A stretch of DNA of 64,000 nt, taken from Tenodera sinensis (Eukaryota > Arthropoda > Insecta > Mantodea > Mantidae). Position numbers and translations under genes: made by a program. Position 1 is the first letter of the stretch. Every line of letters starts with the position of its first letter. The notes under the pieces are model-generated. The model saw nothing but the letters and a program-made list of their open reading frames with translations. It had not been told where the DNA came from and made no database searches. This document shows, piece by piece, positions 1-11,292 of this stretch. The DNA is taken from contig CM060969.1 of NCBI GenBank assembly GCA_030765045.1, positions 50,571,716-50,635,715 of the forward strand, written 5' to 3'.

Positions 1-10
1 ATTCATGCAG

Positions 11-160
11 GAGAAATACGAACTGGTTTGAGAATTTAATGCCATTCTGGCAGTTTGTCACAATGGCTCAGTGGTGGAGCATCTGCCCGGTAAGCAGAAG
101 GTCTGTGGTTCAAATCCCAGTTGTGACATTGAATTTTTAAGTTCCAGTTCTACCTCTCAA
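11..160 (+). mobile_element. tRNA-derived SINE, family A, short copy with 10-bp TSD
   Basis: A pol III box A-like stretch (TGGCTCAGTGG) and a box B-like stretch (GGTTCAAATCC) lie about 35 bp apart, as in tRNA-derived SINEs. The direct repeat ATTCATGCAG at 1-10 and 161-170 flanks the copy, which fits a target-site duplication. This copy lacks the far 5' part and the hairpin tail (TTGGCATAAATAAATAA) of longer copies elsewhere in the window. It is not a tRNA gene: the anticodon arm is not conserved and many diverged copies exist here. Confidence 0.8.
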
Positions 161-170
161 ATTCATGCAG

Positions 171-860
171 AAAGCCTACCATTTGGTTTCAAACTGTATT
201 TACAGAGCACATGCACTATCCATGGAGAGATGTCACCCTTACAATGCACTTCACACACAACTCTGAAAAGTTGGATGGAAATTGCATGAAATGAAATGAA
301 AGGACAGGGAATTTGCAGGGCATGTGTAATTATTTTTCCCAGTATTTGCCTGATGACCCAAGAAAACCCCTGAAAAACCCATATCTCAGGAATGTTGGCC
401 ATGGGAATTAAACCTAGGACCTCCCGAATGTGAACCTCCTATGTTATTATGAAGCCATTTCACTTTGTTAGACATGGTATATTGTTTTTTTATGTCAGCT
501 CTATTGTTTTAGGCAACTGTAAATGCAAAAAATACTTCAATAGAGGTTACATTCCTTGACTGATCAAGGCTAAGATTGATTTTTTCCTGTAGGTTCCTAG
601 TTCTCTCTCTGTACATGAATATTTTAAAAGAGTGAGTTTTATGTATAATGTTCACAAGTGTCAGTAGTCTCATATCAATATGTTCGTGGTAATACATTAT
701 TTTGTTCACACTGTTTGCAAAATGTTATTAGCTAATGCTGGATTTCTGACAATGAAGTCATTAATCCTCTTGCTCTCCAAAATTTTTCACTGTTTGCAAA
801 ATGGAGTGATGCAAAAAGTCACAGTACAGTGCAATAAGACTACATTTTTGTGTAAACTAT
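171..860. other. No gene seen; short segment shared with 23035-23110
   Basis: I find no credible coding region here. About 725-800 is nearly the same as 23035-23110 (both contain GCTAATGCTGGATTTCTGAC), so it belongs to an unidentified dispersed repeat. Confidence 0.4.
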
Positions 861-1140
861 ATGGCCTCTGAAACTTATGAAAAAAACTATGGTGAAGTTG
901 CACTACCTCATACAACAGTGTACAGGTGGTTCAAGGGCTTCAAAGAAAACCGAGTTCTCAGTGTTGAGCGCGGTGAGCCTGGTGTTTTGGCTTCTGCTGT
1001 GACAGAAATCAACATCAACACAGCTGTTCATGTGGAAAATATTTTCAATTATGCATGATTATCTCCATATAACCCGTATTTGTGCATGTCGTTTGTTAAC
1101 TACTAAACAAAAAGACTGCAAGTGGAGACAAGCTGTGAGG
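861..1140 (+). pseudogene. Mariner-type transposase fragment (N-terminal HTH part)
   Basis: A 65-codon open stretch contains TTVYRWFKGFKENR followed by a linker ending in INTAVHVEN. This resembles the helix-turn-helix DNA-binding part of mariner transposases, where the HTH precedes the DDE/D catalytic domain. The frame stops at 1058 and no catalytic part follows, so it is a dead fragment. A mariner middle and end of similar type occur at 20640-21150 and 24281-24535. Family assignment rests on recalled motif similarity only. Confidence 0.5.
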
Positions 1141-1339
1141 TGCTGCATCTTTTTGCTGATGGAGGGGATGTGTTTCTGGAACTGATAATCAATCACAAGT
1201 TATGAGTTATTGCTGCATCCATGGGCATCACAAAGGGACGGCAAGAGGGGGGGAGGGGGGACAGGGCTGAACTTAAGATAATGAACTCAATGCAATCAAT
1301 TATTGACTATTAAACTATTATTTTAATTGTTCATCCACC

Positions 1340-1698
1340 GAACTTGATTAATTCAGATGTTACATTATCTGGTCCTGCTGCTATATTAGACTTTAATTTG
1401 TTGACTATATAATTGTCTTCATTGAATGTAGGTAGGAGAACTTCTTCATCATTAATATTAATTACTTCCTCAACATTAGCTTTATTAACATTTTCTGATA
1501 GTGACAGTATTAATAGTTCTGAAAAACTTCTTTCCATCTGGCTAAAACATGAGTGACTAGGTTTTTATCTGCATCCCTTCACACAGAAAAGATAGAACCT
1601 TGAAATTTGTTAAATTTTTTAACTTCTTTCAAAAGTTTTCTTGTTTCATTTTTCTTGTAATTATTTTCTATATTGATTATTTTGTAATTCAACCATTT
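1340..1698 (-). pseudogene. RTE-type LINE fragment, region just before and into the RT domain
   Basis: On the minus strand the sequence reads a linker with ERSFSELLILSLSEN, then the hallmark AAGPDNVTSELIKFGG, which is the start of the reverse transcriptase fingers in RTE/Jockey-like LINEs (pattern xxGPDxIxxELIKxGG). It ends abruptly at the HINE-like element that starts near 1700. The same region of what looks like the same LINE family is at 16975-17360. It is truncated at both ends and non-functional. Confidence 0.6.
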
Positions 1699-1699
1699 T

Positions 1700-2328
1700 T
1701 ACTCTCTCTACTACATATAGTAAAGTAGAGGAAGTATTGTATTCCACCCCAAAATTTGATGTCGAGACTTAACAAGAAATACATGTTTTGAGGTGCCCTG
1801 AATCCAAAAAAAAAAAAGTACTTTTAGGAAAAGCACCTGTGTGTGTCTATATGTCTATCAGTGTGGACAGCGTAACTCAAAAATGAAAAGTTGGTTAAAA
1901 AGTAAAGTTAGTATTCAAGTTTAATGTCTTTCAAGGATGGAACACAAAGATTTTGAAGAAAATTACTCCACTCTAAACTACCCTTTACATGGAAAATTTT
2001 TCAAAAATTTTGATTTTCTTGAAAATGGCTAATGATTTTGATTAAAATGCCATATGCTTGAGATATTTTTATGCCAAATGAAATGTATATCTTGAATTTT
2101 CTGGCTACAGCCCATGAAGCTCTATTTACTCTGGATGGCTTTTGCATAGCTGGTAAACTGTAAGAGATAGATCAAATCTTACAATACAAAAAATGTAGTT
2201 CTTGCTAAAACACACAATTTATGTTTAAATGCATTTTTTTTGTAGAGTGAACCCTTTCGGAGATATTCCTAGTTATTTGTGTGTGTTTTGGGGAACTTAT
2301 ACTTCTGTCAAATGGAACATCATTCATT
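1700..2328 (+). mobile_element. HINE-like element, 5' part, cut by the next copy
   Basis: It begins with ACTCTCTCTACT and a short palindrome ending in AGTAGAGGAAGTATTG, like all full copies (15180-16101, 17361-18308, 51930-52837). The conserved core is recognisable (GATTTTGAAGAAAAT and GAAAATGGCTAATGATTTTG). The copy lacks the terminal block ending in CACATCAGAT and abuts the start of another copy at 2330, giving a tandem arrangement. Confidence 0.6.
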
Positions 2329-2329
2329 T

Positions 2330-2486
2330 TTACTTTCTCTACTGGTAAGTAGAGGAAGTATTGTATTCCACCCAGAAATTTGATGTCAAGATTTCACTGG
2401 AAATATATGTTTTGAGACCCCTGAATCCAAAAAAAAAAAGCATTTTTAGAAAGAGACCTCTTTGTGTGTGTGTGTGTATGTGCGCG

Positions 2487-2536
<50 letters not shown>

Positions 2537-3230
2537 TCAGTCTGTGGACAGCATAAATCAAAAACGAAAAGTCGCTTAGAAACCAAAGTTAGTATTTAAG
2601 TTAAATGTCTTTCAAGAATGCAACACAAAGATTTTGAAGAAAATAGCCTCACCCTAAACTACCCTTTACATGGAAAATGTTTAAAAAATTTTGATTTTCT
2701 TGATAATGGCTCTAACGATTTTGATTAAAATGATATATGTTCAAGATATTTGTATGATTAATGAAATGTATATTTTGAATTTTCTGGCTGTAGCCTATGT
2801 AGTCCTGTTTACTCTGGATGACTTGAATAACTCGTAAACTGTAAGAAATAGACAAAATCTTACTATACAAAAAAATGTATATCTCGCTGAAACACACAGT
2901 TTATATCTGAATAAATTTTATTTGTAGAGCGAACCATTTCGTAGATATTCCTTGCTATTTGTGTCAGTTTGGTGAAATGGAACGTCATTGCTCATTTTTT
3001 TATATGTTAAGTGTGCAAAGAGAATGGAATCTCAAGGCTTTAAAAGAATTGACTATCGCTCAAAGCCTACTGTACTGCCATATTCCCCTTGTACGTACAA
3101 GGAAATAAGCACAATAGGATAATTTCTGCAAATGTTTAACTCAACTAACAGGAAGAAGAAATAGGAATGCGTTTGTAACAATGGTTAGCACAACAGTAGA
3201 GAAAGTCATGTGAGTGCAACACATCAGATT
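2330..3230 (+). mobile_element. HINE-like element, full-length copy with (GT)n
   Basis: The left end is ACTTTCTCTACT-GGTA-AGTAGAGGAAGT. A (GT)n microsatellite lies at 2466-2532. The right end is CAGTAGAGAAAGT, then a short hairpin (ATGTG-7 nt-CACAT), then CAGATT. The right-hand AGTAGAGAAAGT is the inverse complement of the left-hand motif, that is, subterminal inverted repeats. It has no coding capacity. The layout matches Helentron-derived non-autonomous elements (DINE-1/HINE type); this class assignment is inference. Confidence 0.55.
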
Positions 3231-3278
3231 TTTTCTTTTTTTAATTACATATCTGATGTGTGGTCTTTTTTGTTTTTT

Positions 3279-3751
3279 ACTTTCTCTGCTGGTAAGTAGC
3301 CTATGTAGTCCTGTTTACTCTGGATGACTTTTAAATAACTTGTAAACCATAAGAGATAGACAAAATCTTACTGTACAAAAAATGTAGATCTCGCTAAAAA
3401 ACGCAATTTATGTCTAAATAATTTTTTTATACAGTGAACCATTTTGGAGATATTTGTTGTTTTTTGTGTCAGTTTCGGAAAACTTAACACTTTCGTGAAA
3501 TGGAACATCTTTGTTCATCTTTTATATGTTAAGTGTGCAAAGAGAACAGGATCTCAAAGCTTTAAAAGATTTGACTATCGCTCAAAACTTACTGTATTCT
3601 AATATTCCCATTGCACCTACAAGGAAATAAACAGTAAGATAATTGGTACAAATGTTTATCTCAACTAACACAAAGAAGATATAGGAATAAGAGTTTGTAA
3701 GAATGGTTAGTACAAGAGCAGAGAAAATCATGTGAGTGCAATACATCAGAT
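3279..3751 (+). mobile_element. HINE-like element, internally deleted copy
   Basis: The left motif ACTTTCTCTGCTGGTAAGTAG is joined directly to the later core block starting CCTATGTAGTCCTGTTTAC, so about 450 bp containing the (GT)n tract is missing. The right end with the ATGTG/CACAT hairpin and CAGATT is intact. It is the third unit of the 1700-3751 tandem array. Confidence 0.55.
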
Positions 3752-3789
3752 TTTTCTTTATGTGCTTTCTGGTTAACTCTAGTGTTAGC

Positions 3790-4663
3790 TTGTAAGATTT
3801 TACAAAAATGAAAAGTTGGTTAGAAACTTTGCTAGACGGTCTCTGATGTTTCCCATGTCGATGGTTATCCGTTCATCGGCATTTTTAGGCACTTCCCTCA
3901 TTGATTTCCAACTTGGCAGCATCTCCGAAGTCGTACATCTCAAAGGATTGTCTAATGGTGTCTTCTTCCTTTTTGGCACGAAGATTTGGCGTCACTTGGT
4001 ATTTCGCGTAAGTTCATTTCCCGTAGATTTTCATTCCACCTGAAATTCGTGCTCCACGTTTGGGTAAGCCATTTGGTGCTGTTTTTATAATAATATGTTG
4101 CTTTGTATGCGCTGAGCTATGAGATTCTTTTTCTACCCCAGGTCGTGGTACTAGATGGAATGACTAAACACTCGATGTTACTTTGCTATAATATATTATT
4201 TTATTAACACTTTTTCTCGGCTTTACACTTAAATTACCTTCCGTCGCACCAATTTATATTATATTGATAGTCTTTCCAGTTTTTTAACTACTTTAGAACA
4301 AAAGCTTCATGAAAGTTTAGTCAATTTTCTACTCACATCCACGCGCACTATAAAAACACGTCTTCTCATATCAAGCACACAGACGCTATTAACAAATTCC
4401 AACGCCACATCACATGATGCTACCTTTCTTTCGTTCATATTGAACACATATAATTCTTCTATTTATACATATATATTAAATTTAAATATGGAACTTAATA
4501 TTTATGACGTCTTTAACCAAACTTAATTTTTTGTATCAATGAACAATAGCAACACGTTTTCGTTACTCAACTAACTCGTATCAACACCAAAAATAAATTA
4601 CATTTTCAATAAATATTTACATAAATGATTTTCTTTTGGGGTCTTATAATATTCTGTCTCACA
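3790..4663 (-). mobile_element. LTR (about 4065-4663) plus leader of an old LTR retrotransposon
   Basis: Read on the minus strand, the segment starting TGTGAGACAGAATATTATAAG (4663) and ending in AAAACAGCACCAA near 4065 aligns along its length with 16180-16974 (for example AATTATATGTGTTCAA and TACCACGACC). Next to its inner end is TGGCTTACCCAAACGTGG, a plausible tRNA primer-binding site similar to that of the intact Gypsy element at 36975-45106. The minus-strand continuation to about 3790 is leader or decayed gag with frequent stops. No partner LTR is seen nearby. Confidence 0.5.
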
Positions 4664-5150
4664 TGCCCCTTGTTTTGTTTTTCAAGTTGTCACCTACATT
4701 TACAATCTTGAAACACAATACAACATTTCTCCCTATTCCTCTGATACAATCTTTTTACTTTGTACAATACTTTTTTTTTCTTTACAGTCTTCTTCGCTGT
4801 ATGCTTTTGTCTCTTTTGCTTTGGCATTACACAGCATGTTTATTATTTTAACATATTCAGTTATTACACAACACAACACCAAGAATATTCCTAAGTTTTT
4901 ACATTTGACATTTACACAAATATTATTTAAGTGTATCATGGTTTATTGTGTGCCTTTTGACTTATGTTCTTTGTTATGAGGAGAGAAAAACAGGACCAAA
5001 TCTTATGCTAATGATTATGATCATATTTATGGCAGTTTTATTCAGTTCTTTGTCTTGCAAGCTTATTATGTATGGGCAGGTCGTTGAGTCAATTCTTAAA
5101 CTCTGATGTTACTAATGATGCTATTATGACATTGGGTTCTTATTCACTAT
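4664..5150. other. AT-rich stretch, nothing recognised
   Basis: Short open frames here (up to about 70 codons) are hydrophobic, T-rich low-complexity translations on one strand and their mirror on the other. I see no repeat termini or splice-like exon. Confidence 0.3.
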
Positions 5151-5159
5151 TTTAGTTCG

Positions 5160-6216
5160 ACATTTCTCCAAGCTTAACCTCCCCCCTTCAATCCTTAAAA
5201 CTCATAGTAGTTTCCTAGAAAAGGTAACACAGATTAAATCCAAATTGAACATTCCTAACACCAGAGAAAATCTACTTATTAGAGAAAATCCATTGGAATT
5301 ATTGCAACCTACCTTCAATTTGGAATTAATAGAGGAAATAAGTAAATCAGACACACCAAAAGAAATACAAAAACTTCTAGCTCTGGAAACAATCAATACT
5401 AGGTATCCCACAGAAGAATGGCTGCACATATATACTGATGGATCCTCGAAGGAAAACCTTACTGGAGCTGGAGTTACATGTTCACATTTTTCCTTTTATC
5501 ATTCTGTTGGCAGAGACACAACAAATTATGATGGAGAAATAGAGGCTATATACATTGCTCTCCGACAATTATTAAATCTTCCCTTAAATAAATTTAACAA
5601 GGCAGTAATTCTTTCAGATTCTAAAGCTGCAATTCAGGGAATATGTTCAAATACTACAAAGAAGTCAACAAAAATTAGAGAATGCTACAAAATGTTAACA
5701 CAACTCCAAAAAGTCAATAAGACTGTTCATCTCCAATGGATTCCAGCACACTGTGGAGTCATGGGGAACGAAGCTGCAGACTCACTTGCAAAGAAAGCCA
5801 CAACAATAACACAAAAGTCTAAATTCAATTTCTCATATTCCTCAATAAAACGCTTGATCATAAAAAATTTTTGTCATTCATACCTACAAGAAATAGAAAC
5901 AAATGCCAAAGATAAAAAATGGATTACACTACTTTCCAATCCAGATATAATCCCCCAGAGACCAAGGAAAACAGCGGTTGCAGCCTTTTGACTACTGACA
6001 AATCACGACTGCTTAGTAAGTCATCTCTACAGAATAGGTATCTCAGCCTCACCAATATGTGTCCTGTGTAACGATCCAGCAGAAATGAATGAAGACCACT
6101 TGAAGACCTGTGAAGCATTAAGATCAGAAGAAACTACAGTTCAAAAGTATTGGAAAGCACGAATGCTAATGGCTTCATTACCAGATGCAAGGCACTAGAA
6201 AACAACAACAACAACA
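5160..6216 (+). pseudogene. LINE ORF2 3' part with RNase H domain and terminal Zn finger
   Basis: The frame is open from about 5160 to a TAG at 6196-6198, except for one TGA at 5989-5991. The RNase H core is clear: LHIYTDGSSKENLTGAG (first Asp), YDGEIEAIYIAL (Glu), VILSDSKAAI (Asp) and WIPAHCGVMGNEAADSLAKK (His...Asp). After the TGA the same frame runs on through a C-terminal finger, CVLCNDPAEMNEDHLKTC. The element ends in (AAC)n at 6201-6216, a typical LINE tail. Upstream EN and RT are missing, so it is 5' truncated. The clade is one of the RNase-H-bearing LINE groups (I, LOA or R1-like). Confidence 0.8.
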
Positions 6217-6680
6217 TTGGCTATATCCATCTTAATTCATGGGCATTGCTTTTCTGACTATGGTCTTTCTTACTTCACTAATTGTCACCTCTTTATCTCT
6301 TATCTCTATAAGAGAAAACTTCTATATTGATAATTATTCTGCAACTACATTATTTTTCTTCTTAATTCACCCTTGACTCCCTTGTATCAAAAATATTTTC
6401 TCTTTGTCACCACAATTGATTCCTTTTTACTTTTGTCCCTGACATCCTTATGTCAAAAACACATTTTTTTCGTTGTTATAATTCACTTCTCTAATGACAA
6501 TCAGTATTCTCATCTGTCTTTGTTGACAATGCTCTGGGTGGTCATTATAGCCAATGACTATGTTGGTTTTCTTTCTTGTTGTATTTTCCAACCGGTATAT
6601 AATTTTCTATAAGAAACCCATTAAAAATTATTATTTTTCATCAACTCTACTGTTCCTGCCTTACATGTTTGTTGGCAAAG
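6217..6680. other. T-rich stretch, nothing recognised
   Basis: No coding signature, repeat terminus or structured RNA signal is visible between the LINE tail and the Gypsy relic. Confidence 0.3.
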
Positions 6681-6681
6681 A

Positions 6682-8590
6682 CTATTTGGTCCTTTCTTTG
6701 TATGGTTTTAATTTATTTTTATGATATCTTCCTACCAGCTTGCCATTTGTATTCTGTAGCTCATATGTATGGTCGACCAGCTGTTTTGTTATGACCAGCG
6801 GTCCAGTGTACAGTAGTTCCATTTTCTCTTTGTGTGGCCAACATGTGTCGATGTCAATTGTCAATCGCTTAGGTTTTGTGTTGGTCATCTACTCGATTGG
6901 GACGAACCTAGTCGTGGTAATTTCCCTGGGTGTTAGTGGTGGTTGTTTCCGTATTCTGTGCAACAGCTGCCCTATTTGGCATATTTCCATCCTGTTCCTG
7001 TTGTCTTATGTTGCCGGTGTTCCATTGGTCTCCGCCCCTTTGGTATGAATCCCTGTTGTATGACGGTCTTTGGTTGTTCAAGTATTCCCTACAGAATCGT
7101 ATGTGGTTCACTTGATGGGTACGATCTCCTGGTCTTCCACGATCATATGTATATGTTTGGTGTCTCGATTCACCCCTTGGTATTGTGTCGTGGTACCGCT
7201 GTCTCGTGTTCTCCATCCTTTCGCCATGATTGTGTGGTTGTGGGAAATGGTGTGCCCCTCCCCCCCTGTCATGAGTGCTCCTAGTATTTCTATCTTCTCT
7301 CTCATTCTGGTTGTTTGTAGCCGTGCTCCTATTTAAGATAGGAGAGTTTGGATGACCGTTTCTATGTCTATGCTCATTAGGCCGACCATTTTGCATTTCG
7401 AAGGCTGTCAGTAATTCTATCATGTCTGCAAAATCTACTGGTCTCGCAACAATTAATCCTGTTCTCACTGTGTCTGGGAAATGTCTTGTTATGCTGGTAA
7501 TTAACTCTGCTTCCGACAGGTTAGGGTCTAATAGCTTCCCTTTGTTGGCTACTTTCATAAAATAATCCACTAGCGATAACCCTTTGGTCAGATCATATCT
7601 TCCTGTCGCTAACTCTACCCTTGTCTGGTTCTGCGTAGCTGGGCCCCAATACCTTGATAAGAATAGATTTCTGAATGAGCTATACTATTCATGATAAGCT
7701 AGTGTTAATCTAAGCCATTGTAATGCCTCGTTTTTTAAGCTCTTCTTAACTATCATCATCCTAAGCTCATTTGGTATCCTTTTCACTTTAAAATACTCTT
7801 CCATCTCTTTAACAAAGAGTTTTGGATCGTCTCCCTACTGCTCGTCAAATGTAGGTGGTGTGATTTCATGTAGTATGCTGTTGGTGTAGCATGTGTTTGT
7901 GTTGTGTCATTGTTTAATTGTGAACCTCTTTCTCTGTATGGTGAGTCAAGATTTTGTACATCATTGAAATAACTCTCATCTTGTACATTACTTACATCTA
8001 AATCATCATTTTGCCTTTGTAGTGCATTCACAATATAATTTACATTAGCCAAACTTTCTTTTCCTTTTCTCATTTCTTCACAAATTGATTTTAAATCATT
8101 CTTTATTTCTAAGTGACTTTGTTTCATATTATTCATAGCATCTTGCTGTGATTGTACTACATCAGCCATAGTCTTAATTTTAGGAATGACAATTTGTTCT
8201 ACAGTTTCATTAATAATTCCTTTCCTTACTACCTCAATTTCTTTCCTTAATTCCTCAGTTATTTCTACTTTTAAATTTGTAATCTTACAGTCTACACTTG
8301 CATTACACTCAGTTATTTGATCTCTACATCTACCAATTTATCATTCTAATACAATCTTATTTTCTTTCATTTCTGATTATATTTTTCCCATCCTATCTCC
8401 TATGTTTTCTATCCTAGCTTCTAAAGCTTCCTTTGTCTCATTTATGTTTTTATGTACTAATTTTAAATTAGTTTCCATTACTTTCATATTTTCTTTACAC
8501 TTCTCTCTTCCTAATTCTATTCTCTTTCCCAAATCTAGCTCTAATTCTTTCCTATTAATTTCTATTTTCTTCTCTAAGTCCTGTAAGTTG
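6682..8590 (-). pseudogene. Collapsed Gypsy relic: gag joined to the integrase C-terminus
   Basis: Minus-strand reading gives a coiled-coil gag N-terminus (8590-7783), the capsid-like block VDYFMKVANKGKLLDPNLSE...FPDTVRTGLIVARP (about 7570-7380) and an Arg/Asn-rich tail to 6908. It then gives directly a 68-codon open piece (6888-6682) with MELLYTGPLVITKQ and YHKNKLKPYKE, which is the GPY/F module at the end of integrase. These match the order and motifs of the intact element at 42025-44151 and 38555-42028. Protease, RT, RNase H and the integrase core (over 3 kb) are absent at about 6900. Frameshifts and stops interrupt the gag. Confidence 0.75.
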
Positions 8591-9186
8591 GTTAAGGATT
8601 GTTGCATGGTTTTTTCTAGTTCTGTACTTTTGCTTTTTGGTTTTGAAGTCCACATTACTAAGTCATCAGCAAATAGTGCACACTTCACACCTGATTCTTG
8701 TATTTGTTGTGGCAGATCATTAATAAATATATTAAAAAGTGTTGTGCTGAGCACTGCGCCTTGTGGTAAGCCACGGTGTACTTGTTTGTATTTAGATATA
8801 TTTCTTCCATATCTGGTTGCAATAAAGCGTTGTGTTAGGAAATGACATAGCCATACATTGGACCTTGTAGCCCTATATTTTTTTAATTTCTTTAGTAGTT
8901 TTGTTCTGCATATAGAATCATATGGACTTTGGAAATCAATAAAAACTGATAAATTATCTTCTTTTCTATTGAAGGAGTCTTTGATTTCTTGACTGAGAAG
9001 TAAAACTTGTTCATTTGTAGACTGGAACTCTCTGAATCCAGTTTGACATGGGGAAATTAAATTTTGTGATTCTAGAAACCAATTTAACCTGTTTGACACC
9101 ATTTTTTCCATCACTTTTGCTATTATGCTAGTAAGAGCTATTGGTCTATAATTTTTTATTTCTGACGTTGTTTTGTCTTTCTTCAA
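8377..9186 (-). pseudogene. Chimeric 269-codon frame: LINE RT fused to gag coiled coil
   Basis: The first ~205 codons are a non-LTR reverse transcriptase: NYRPIALTSIIAKVMEKM, CQTGFREFQSTNEQ, HRGLPQGAVLSTTLFNIFIND and the catalytic FADD in CALFADDLVMW. From about residue 206 the frame continues without a stop into a charged coiled coil (EKKIEINRKELELDLG onward, ending DRMGKI). That part matches the gag N-terminus of the Gypsy relic that follows. The junction near 8590 is therefore an in-frame recombination or insertion point. There is no evidence that the fused frame is expressed; the neighbouring LINE sequence is broken. Confidence 0.7.
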
Positions 9187-10728
9187 GAGTGGGACAGTTA
9201 TTACCTTTCGCCATTCAGTAGGTACAGTGGTTTTCCAGGATAGATTGTAGAGTTTTAGTAGTTGTTGTTTTGCTGTTTTTCCAAGATTTTTTATGAATGT
9301 ATGTGATCAGGTCCAGGAGACTTTTTGTTTTTTAGATTATTAATTGCAATGTTCAGTTCTTGCATATTAAAATTTTGAAAAAAGATATTGCACTGAGTGT
9401 TAGGATTACATTCTCTTTCTTGTTTCAAATCTTTCTTAAATTCTTTATGTTCCTTTTTATTATTTCTTGTTACTTTATGTGAATTAGCATAATACGAGTA
9501 TTTATTGAATGTTTCGGCTATGGCTGCATCATTAGTTAATATTTTATTGTTGTGTATGTTAGGTGTGCTGTTGTTTTCTTTCCTGTCCTTGACATTTCTT
9601 ATGAACTTATGAGCTTTGTTACCATCTGTCCTATAAACCATTTTTTCTAAGAAATTATTAAAGTGATTCTTTTTAGCAGTATGAATTTCTTTTTTTTGCG
9701 AGGCACATTTCTTCTGCCATATTTGTGTATCCGATATGTTTTTTGTTTGTTCAGCTGTATTTCTAACTATATCCCTTTGCTTTTTCAGTTCTTCTAACTG
9801 GGAGTTCCAAAAGGCTTTGAAATTTTTAATTCTTCCACGAGGAATATGTTTTTTGTGGTTTCTAGGATGACTTTACAGAAATTTTTGTTCATATGATCTG
9901 GTTGGTCATGCAGCTGTGAGTTTGGTTGTTCTTTAAATTTATGTTCTAATTTAGTTTTATATTTGTTACAGTTTTATATCAGCAATTATGCTCTGTGACC
10001 AGAACTTGGATCTTCTATAACTTGTTTTTTAATTTTTGAAACAATATCTGTTGTAGCTAACAACAGGTCTGGGTTACTGCCTGCTCCAGAGTAATTTATG
10101 AAGGTTGTGGGATCTTCTTTACTATAAATCAGTTCAAAAGTTGTGGTATTCAAAAATTCTTGCACTATCTTCCCTGTAGAATCCACTTTTTCATAACCCC
10201 ATCTTTTGGAATGGGCATTGAAATTCCCAATTACAATTGTTTTATTTAATTGGTCAATAAGAGAGAGATCTGGTTCATTCTTGGGAGGATTGTAAATACT
10301 GTATAAATGTAGATGTATTTTTTTATCCCAAAAGTTTAGCTTTATTAATTCACTTTTATCTGTGTTATCCATTTCTTTACAATTTCAAAGGAGGATTTAA
10401 TATCCTTTTTGACTCCAACTAATATTCCACTACTTATCTGTCTATTTTTGGGTAGTAGGTGTAGTAGAAAACCAGTAAAATTGAAGTATTTAAGTTGGTC
10501 ATTTGTTAGATTTGCTTCCTGTATGAAAAATATATCTATGTTATAGTCAAATACAATATTATTCAGTTCTACTCTTTTTGTTTGTGAGAGACCACCCGCA
10601 TTCCATTGTAGAAGTCTGATGTTAGATCTTCTATTAATATAATGTTTTGGTTCTCGAGAAGTAGTCCCCGCCCGGAGATCCGAATGGGGGACTTTTTTAA
10701 CTCCGGAACATTTTACCCCTTGAGTCAT
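8591..10728 (-). pseudogene. Jockey-superfamily LINE: AP-endonuclease and RT (broken)
   Basis: Reading leftward from 10728, IRLLQWNAGGLSQTKRVEL and FFIQEANLTND are the start of an APE-type endonuclease. IVIGNFNAHSKRWG (the family GDFNAHH motif, here GNFNAHS) and GSNPDLLLATTD follow at 9986-10372. A linker with frameshifts covers 9640-9985, then LKNKKSPGPDHIHS (9291) and the RT domain to 8590. At least two frameshifts break it. There is no ORF1 upstream, because the 10765-11190 dispersed repeat begins almost at once. The element's own RNase H end is missing here; a related RNase H end sits inverted at 5160-6216. Confidence 0.75.
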
Positions 10729-10764
10729 ATTTCATAATTTGATATTGGACAGAGCAATAGCAAT

Positions 10765-11190
10765 AATAGTAACCACTTTTTAGAGAGCACCATATTTTTA
10801 TGTTTTGGCGGTTACATCGCTCTCTCACAACCCCCAGAATGTCTGGAGGACCACATCTGTCGTTGGCTTACGGGTCTCACCGACCTGATCGGGAGAGTTA
10901 TCAAAATAAATTCACAGACCATATCCTCTGATTACCAATTTTATTACATGCCATGCCAGGTCAGCATGTTAGGGGTTAAGGTTTTATAGAGAAATTAGAG
11001 AAATGGAGAGGTTGGGAAAATAAAGACTCCCTAGCCCTCAGGAACCCTAATAGCATCGGGGTCAGAAGAGAACAAGAGATGACCAAGGTAAGGTCAGATA
11101 GAAAAGTTACAGTGAGGAGCAAAACACCAGTAAGTGGAAGTAATGTTCTGCTCAGCTTGGGTACCTTGTGGTCACCATTCACATATACCC
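10765..11190 (+). repeat. Dispersed repeat of ~430 bp, copy 1
   Basis: Almost the whole segment recurs at 23129-23571 with few differences (shared landmarks: GAGAGCACCATATTTTTATG, CCCAGAATGTCTGGAGGACC and AACCCTAATAGCATCGGGGT). It has no clear ORF, tRNA-like boxes or terminal repeats. The class is unknown; it could be part of an uncharacterised transposon or a SINE with a non-tRNA head. Confidence 0.7.
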
Positions 11191-11292
11191 TAGACGGAGA
11201 CCCCTGAGTAAACTTTCACAAATGTTTAGAATAGCAATATTTACTAGATCAAGCATGTAGATGAGAAGCTTTTCACCTTAAAGTTTAGATTA

